Position numbers and translations under genes: made by a program
Notes under the pieces: generated by a model
Told to the model about the DNA's origin: nothing
Database searches by the model: none
Seen by the model: the letters and a program-made list of their open reading frames with translations, nothing else
Origin: Macrotrachela quadricornifera
Lineage: Eukaryota; Rotifera; Eurotatoria; Philodinida; Philodinidae
Direction: 5' to 3'
DNA: 64,000 nt
NCBI GenBank assembly: GCA_022393335.1
Contig: JAJEKB010021217.1
Span: forward strand, 1 to 64,000
Shown here: piece after piece, positions 57,941 through 64,000 of the stretch
How the letters are laid out: each line of letters starts with the position of its first letter
How positions within the stretch are numbered: position 1 is the first letter of the stretch

Positions 57941-60900
57941 TATTACAAAGAATCATATACGCCAAAGTTTCCTTTGAATTTGTTATGAGGGTGAAAGCGC
58001 GATTTTTTTTACAAGATCCAAGATCTATAGTTCTCCTTGTATATATATAAGATTAGATATAATCAAAACAAAAGATATACAGAATAGATAACGAGAAGAA
58101 CGATGATTTAGTTCGCGTGCTAACAAAGATATCCAAGGATATTTCAAAAGGATTTAAAATAATAGTGAAAAGAAACATAATCTTCTTTACATATTATCAA
58201 AAGAAATAGTACGAATATCGAACAATGACGAGAATTCGATTAAATTACTAATTTAAAAAGAATGAAAATATGTCTGCTTTAAAGAGAATTGTGACAACAC
58301 AGCATGCACATCAATCGATGTTGTATCAATCGAAATCTTACTATTGTTATACATACTTCTATATATTTTTTGAAAAAAATATTATCAAAATTTCATTGGA
58401 AAATGGACAATAAATGTTCAGCAAAAAAAATTCTGTCGTAATTCTATATTAACAAAATAGTGGATTTCTAATATGTATTATACATAATCTGTTTTTCCAA
58501 TAGAATTGTTGTCATTGATTTTGCGTTAAAGATTAGGTAGATAAAAGCTTAGATTGTATATTCTACGATATAACTTCTCATATTGAAAAATGTCATTGAG
58601 TTTTTTCATAATAGAGTGTATTGAATAAAATTTTAAAATAACTAAAATCTTTCCAATATTTTCCGACTAAAGGCCAATTGACTCGATATTATTTGAAAAT
58701 TTTTCTAGATTTGTCAACATCTATTTCTGACAACAGTATCACTGCAAAACGTGTCTCTACTTTATAAGACTTAACAAGTATGCAGACTATAAAAATTTTT
58801 TTATCAAACTAAAAATCATAGAATTTCTGTTTTTTTCTTGTATTACTAAATTATAATTTTAAACTTCTTTATACTAATCGATATCTATGAAAAAAGTTTA
58901 TGAATATTCTTGGACAAGATATTTTAAAACAAGAGTTTAATTTTCATCTAAAAATTAGAGTATTATAGTTTTTTGTTAATGTCGACATAATATGAACATA
59001 ATCGAAGTGATGGGTATTTAGAATGATACAGATAAAGATAGAAAAACAACAAATATATGTTTGATTCCATGTGAAATTCATACAATTCCTTGTGTTATTA
59101 TAATTAGTTTTTATATCATTTAATGATGTCCAATATTTTTTTTTTATTTATTCGCTATACTTCGGGAGATGTATGTATAAAGGATTGGAAATTAGCTGAA
59201 CCTTCAAGATGTAATATTGATTTTTATGAGTGTATTGCAAAGTATGTAATATAACAATAAACTCGATTGTTCACTTTGAAATCCATTATAGTGCTGTCAC
59301 ATTTGAAAGTCAAAAGAACAGAAGATAATGCAGAAATTATATTTAGAATTTATCACCGTTTTGAAAGTTTGTTCTGATGTACTAATTAAGAATTTTTGCA
59401 TTAAATTTTGATCTTTCTTGTATAGAAACTAACAAACAGTTAATTAAAGAAATAAATAGAATTGTTGAAGACAATTTTGACCAAATATTTTTCGTCTCAT
59501 TTGATAGCTTTAATAAATCTTGATTACAGAGTGAATATCTATACGTGTCATAGTATATGAGAAGAATGAATTAAAATGTATTGTTAATTCAACTTTTATT
59601 TCTTTTCTTCCTATACAATTTTTTTTATCATTTAACGAATGTTTCAGTTATGAGAATATTGACTCAACATAACTATTACTGCAAAGTAGACAAAAAAGAA
59701 ATCTGTCAGCTTTTTAAAATTTATAGAGACTAAGTAAAAGAAAATATTAGCATCTCTCTAACTAGATGGTTCTGACAAAAATAATGCTAATTTTTGTAAT
59801 ACTAAAAGAATAATAAAAGAATGAAAAGATAAGTAACCTTTGATAAGGATTTTTTGTATAATTATGAAAACAGAATCTTTGGGACGAAAAATATATATAA
59901 CATAGTATTTAACAAAGCAGAAAAATCTTCAAAAAGCAGAAAAGATGGCAATTCTGATCCACTATCACAATATCATAGTCAATAAATGAAAAAAAAATTT
60001 CTCATAAAATATTCTACGAGATGTGTCGATCATACTATTCGAGTAGAAAATTTTGTTTTTTGAATAAGCTTTCGAACTAAACAATAATAGAAATATTGCT
60101 CATTATTATAAATTGATAGCCATCATATGAATTAGTTTGTAATATCATTCAACAAGAGGTTAATAATTATGTACAATGTAACGATGCTATTTATTCAATA
60201 TTTGTGTTTTCCTTTTTAGTTTTTTATCATCTCGTGTATTTTGCTATCGTCTTTATCTCTATTTATTAAACTCACAATTGGATCTTATAAAAGAATTTTT
60301 TGTTTATTTTCCATAGAAGTTTAATACAATTTTCGATAGATTCTTTTATTATTAAAGTGGAATCAATGTTATTTGAAAATATGTTAATATCATGTATCTT
60401 TTTGGTTTTGTACTGAAACTATTCGATCACATCTATGTAGTATCTTTTGTATCCACTTGGATGATGTATAATATGTTGGAATTGAAGGAAAAACAATCTG
60501 AATAACAACAATACAATAAAATACAATAAATAAATAAAATGATTGAAAAACGTCCAACTATTTAACTATCTTTTGGTTCGATTGATTTCAGCATTTGTGT
60601 CTTTAAGCATGCAATTTTTTTTAATTGTACTTTTAATAATTTGTTTCTTGATATATTATCGTTGATATTATAATCATCTTTTTCTTATATACATGAATAT
60701 AATAGATAACCCTTGAAGAGTACTATAGCACAGTATAATTTAATATTGTCGCAATTTGCTTTTAGAATAAATAAAAAACTGGTATTTTGTTTTCTTGGAC
60801 ATAGCAAAATTGTATGTAACAAAAGTTTTAACATTCTTTACTTTTTCATATGAAAAATATTGAAGCTCAGCAAGATTTTTTTTGTAAATTTCTTTCTCAC

Positions 60901-63314
60901 TATTATATTTTATGACTGATCGAATATTTTTATGGAGTTAATATCTAAGATGTGAGCTTACCATTTGACTATTCATAGTATATTAATGTCAATGATTTAT
61001 TGAGCAGCATGATTCATATGTTTGCATTTATTTACTCAGTAGAAATCTTGCTGTTGATAAAGTTTTCCTAAAGAGACATCCTTCTTTTTATTGTTCATAT
61101 TTAACAATAAAAATGATATATAGTTTTCAAGCATATAAAGGTAATAAAGTTTATCAAAATCACATTTTAATAGATAATAGACAGGATACATTTTTTGGAG
61201 ATATTGTTCTATTCATAAAACTTTTTATTTTATGAGAATATATTTCATTTGTTTGTATAGATCTCTAGAAGACTAATTTCGATAAATATGTTGAGGTGAT
61301 GTTAAACTTAATATATTTTCAAGATCGTGATGAAATATATGTACTAATGATTAAACTAAAAGTCAAAACATTGCTTTATATGGACGACAACCTAATTTGA
61401 ATTTATCAAAATAAATTTCTAAACTTTTCATTGAGTTTAATTGTTAGTTTGATTGAAAATCTGGTCTAGTTGAACCGAAAACAATCATTTTTCGATTGAA
61501 AGTATAAATAAATAAAAAACATGTTTTTTTCGATTTGTTTGATTAAAAAATACTAAATTTGAATTGAGGAAATGAAAATTCTATTGAAAAAGTTTAATTT
61601 CAATCACATTAATAAATCAGTTCTCCAACACTAACATTGATGTCGTTTGATAGAAGAGAAGAAAAGACCGTTTACGTTCAACCGCTGGATATTAACGGAT
61701 CCTCCACCGATGAACATTGTTTGTTGCGAACGCACAAAAAAATTTTCATGTTATGACATGAAATAATTTCATTGACTGATAAAAAATTGCTTTCTATGCG
61801 TTTTGCATAGGTTGTTGCTATAAGGAACAAATTTTTGCTAGCTGTTGTTATTAGAAACACAGTACTTAATAAGAACAAAATTAATTAATCAAAGAATACC
61901 ACTAATTACTCGATTCTTTCTCGAAACGATTAATTGATTTTTGCATCACTCGATGTAGCAAACATTTCTGTACCTAAAAATGTGAAAAAAAAAATTTTTT
62001 TTACTTGAAAAATGAATTTTTCAGAGAGAAAAATATCGACACCTCTGCAAACACTGTTCTTATTAGGGACATTGTCTGTACAACAACCTCTCAGCACGGG
62101 TCGATATTGAAAATAAATTATGTTAGTATTAGAAAAAGCCGTCTTATCGGATAAAATAAATTTTAAAGTAGGCTATCATATATATAGTCAAAAGAACAGC
62201 TTATAAGACTCTATCTTTAATCTGAAAATTGAAATATTAATGAATATCTTAATAACAACGTCAGAAAAAAAGGACTTTATACTTATAAAAGACAAGAAAT
62301 GAATAGTGTATCGAGAAAAAAATTGTCCTACTTCAATTATATTTTTTTTGATCCAGTTACTTGGAAAATTTTTCCTAGATAAATAATTGATGTTTATATT
62401 AAATCGCTACGTCTCATATTATTTATCAATAGTTAAGAATTGCCAGTGAATTTAATATTTGAGTGAATTCTCTTTAGACAAAAGATATTTAAAAAAAAAG
62501 AGCTAAAATTATATCGTGCAAGTCAAGGATTATATAAAATGATGCATCTCTTTTCTTTTTATTAGATTTATAACTAAATTGCATTATCGTGATACTGTCT
62601 ATTATTATATCGTTTTTTTTCCTTTTCATTATTCACTAAAATAGAAATCTTCTGTATTATATATACAAGGAAAACAAATTTTAAGAATTTGAATAAGAAA
62701 TATGAAGGTTGAATAATATCGTAATTGAAGATTTTATCACAAATAAAAGATCATATTGAATATAATCAAACTATCAATATTACATCGGTAATTGTTAGCA
62801 AACCATTATAAATAAAATCAAGAGCCAACTATCTCTACGTTGATCTCTCATTTCCTGGCTTTTCACATTTATTTTTGTTAATTCATATATTTTTTTCATT
62901 GAGTATTAAAAGATTGAAATGTTACTTTCCTATTAAAAAAAAATATTGATAAGTACCACTGATGCATCTGATAAAAATGCATTGAAAGAATACTGACAGC
63001 TATTATTTATCATGATATTATTAAATTATGAATATATGCTTTCATCTAAAATCGATGGCTACTATAATTCTTTTTTTTAATATATAATACAGGTAAATAA
63101 ATTGAACACGCATACATTAATATTCATATCACTTATACATATACAAATAAAATATAACAAAAATTCGTCAACAACCTGAAAATATTCATATATATATATA
63201 TGGATAGAAGGATGAGGATGAGGAATAGAAAAACTGGCATAAATCTTACATTCTCATCAAAAATAATCAAACTTAATTAATATAAAGACAGTAACGACCT
63301 CCAAGAGTTTAATC
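57941..63314. other. Long gene-free AT-rich stretch
   Basis: About 5.4 kb with no frame longer than about 66 codons and no recognisable protein, RNA or ordered repeat. TATATATATATATG-like runs occur near 63190. Short GTTCTTATTAGGGAC-like words near 61810-62070 recur in both orientations and may be the trace of an old element. Confidence 0.5.
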
Positions 63315-64000
63315 TCACTTTATATCTCTTATTGAGTAATTAACCTGTGGTTTTTTCCGATAAATCGACATTCTACTGCCAATATTTATCTTCATACTCT
63401 TCTTATTTCTCTTTTGCACTACACAGCAACAACACCTAATAAAAGCATTTCTAAGTGGTATATGCAATAAAAGTACAGACATTTTTTCCATTACTACAGC
63501 TAGAGGTGTTGATATTAATGTCAGTATAAAGAAATGAATCGATAGAATTCGTTTTGGTGACATCACAAATATGTAAATAATCGATGGTAGTCCGCCAAAA
63601 GTAAAGATAGCAACGAAAATAAGAATATTATTGAGTAATTTAGCTTCGCGAACAGGACTAGAATGACGCTGTTTAGACGAAGACGTATGGTAATTCACTC
63701 GATAGATAATTGTTATATAGATTAAAAGAATGAATAATGCTGGTATGAGATACGTCGTTGAATAGAGATAGCAGAGATGCAATGTATGATTCAATGGAAT
63801 TGTACAGAATATACTTGGTTGATACACAACATCTCTATGATTTATTAAAATTGTGATCGGCGTTAAAAATCCTATAGTCCATTGAATAGCTATTAAAATA
63901 TAATGAGATTTCCATGTTAACAGACATCGACGATAAGTATGAAACACTGAATGAAACAATCGATTCAGGGCTTGAAGAAGAAATGACGAGCTAAGTAAAG
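63315..64000 (-). CDS. Rhodopsin-type GPCR, 3' part, runs off the window
   Basis: The frame is open to the window edge, so the true start lies beyond 64000. About 228 codons are visible. SSSFLLQALNRLFHSVFHTY at the start is the cytosolic end of helix 3 (NRL in place of DRY). Helix 4 follows at WKSHYILIAIQWTIGFLTPI, helix 5 at YLIPALFILLIYITIIY, helix 6 at NILIFVAIFTFGGLPSIIYI and helix 7 at IHFFILTLISTPLAVVM, then a Cys cluster (CCCC), a probable palmitoylation site, and a basic tail. Cysteines in IFCTIPL and LCYLY lie in the second extracellular loop region. It belongs to the bdelloid orphan receptor expansion; ligand unknown. It is unlike the other two GPCRs here apart from the fold. Confidence 0.85.
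   Translation of the reverse strand, partial: LLSSSFLLQALNRLFHSVFHTYRRCLLTWKSHYILIAIQWTIGFLTPITILINHRDVVYQPSIFCTIPLNHTLHLCYLYSTTYLIPALFILLIYITIIYRVNYHTSSSKQRHSSPVREAKLLNNILIFVAIFTFGGLPSIIYIFVMSPKRILSIHFFILTLISTPLAVVMEKMSVLLLHIPLRNAFIRCCCCVVQKRNKKSMKINIGSRMSIYRKKPQVNYSIRDIK

Noticed and set aside
57941..63314. Hidden genes in the AT-rich desert
   Set aside because: I scanned for known motifs and splice-linked frames on both strands and found none that holds up; only short frames.

Overview
The window reads as nuclear DNA of a bdelloid rotifer (Adineta/Rotaria type). It is AT-rich, with short GT-AG introns (mostly 44-90 bp) and a gene set typical of that group: divergent rhodopsin-type GPCRs, an eukaryotic RNA-dependent RNA polymerase, FG-GAP and NHL proteins, an arginine ADP-ribosyltransferase, a TIR protein and many Tc1/mariner elements. 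The species assignment is inference. No plasmid, phage, rRNA or CRISPR feature was seen.

Layout. 1-5 kb: a Tc1 relic and two large palindromes, no gene. 5-8.7 kb: one small membrane protein gene and AT-rich filler. 8.7-11.3 kb: an 11-exon B-box/LRR gene in which each of seven leucine-rich repeats has its own 84-bp exon. 13.0-15.6 kb: a divergent pair of bacterial-looking membrane genes, an HTTM-like protein (minus) and a sterol-desaturase/fatty-acid-hydroxylase protein (plus). 15.7-16.8 kb: a three-exon GPCR. 17-24 kb: gene-free, with Helentron-like ends and a 35-bp tandem repeat. 24.4-28.2 kb: a four-exon RdRP with the DLDGD catalytic motif. 29.6-30.1 kb: a decayed coding relic. 31.3-32.6 kb (minus): an eight-exon gene for a secreted Cys-loop ligand-binding domain that ends before TM1, resembling an acetylcholine-binding protein. 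34.6-35.3 kb: an NHL pseudogene. 36.1-36.6 kb: a Tc1 relic. 37.9-39.7 kb: a membrane-anchored FG-GAP protein. 41.9-44.3 kb: an ARM-like/TIR/SAM-like protein. 44.7 kb: a tRNA-like cloverleaf. 46.2-47.3 kb: an LRR-like protein. 49.4-51.0 kb: a nested inverted-repeat element. 51.4-53.2 kb: an intact Tc1/mariner-type transposon (DD37E by my count) whose inverted repeat supplies the last 42 codons of the adjoining GPCR. 55.5-56.5 kb: an ADP-ribosyltransferase. 56.6-57.9 kb: a dead mariner. 58-63.3 kb: gene-free AT-rich DNA. 63.3-64 kb: the 3' part of another GPCR.

The genes do not form a pathway. Two themes recur: receptors and signalling proteins (three GPCRs, the acetylcholine-binding-protein-like gene, TIR, B-box/LRR), and transposons beside the RNA-silencing polymerase that could act on them. 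The most noteworthy items are the soluble Cys-loop protein, the transposon-capped GPCR, the ARM-TIR-SAM-like architecture, the one-repeat-per-exon LRR gene and the desaturase/HTTM pair. All exon models were made by eye from reading frame and splice sites and have no transcript support.
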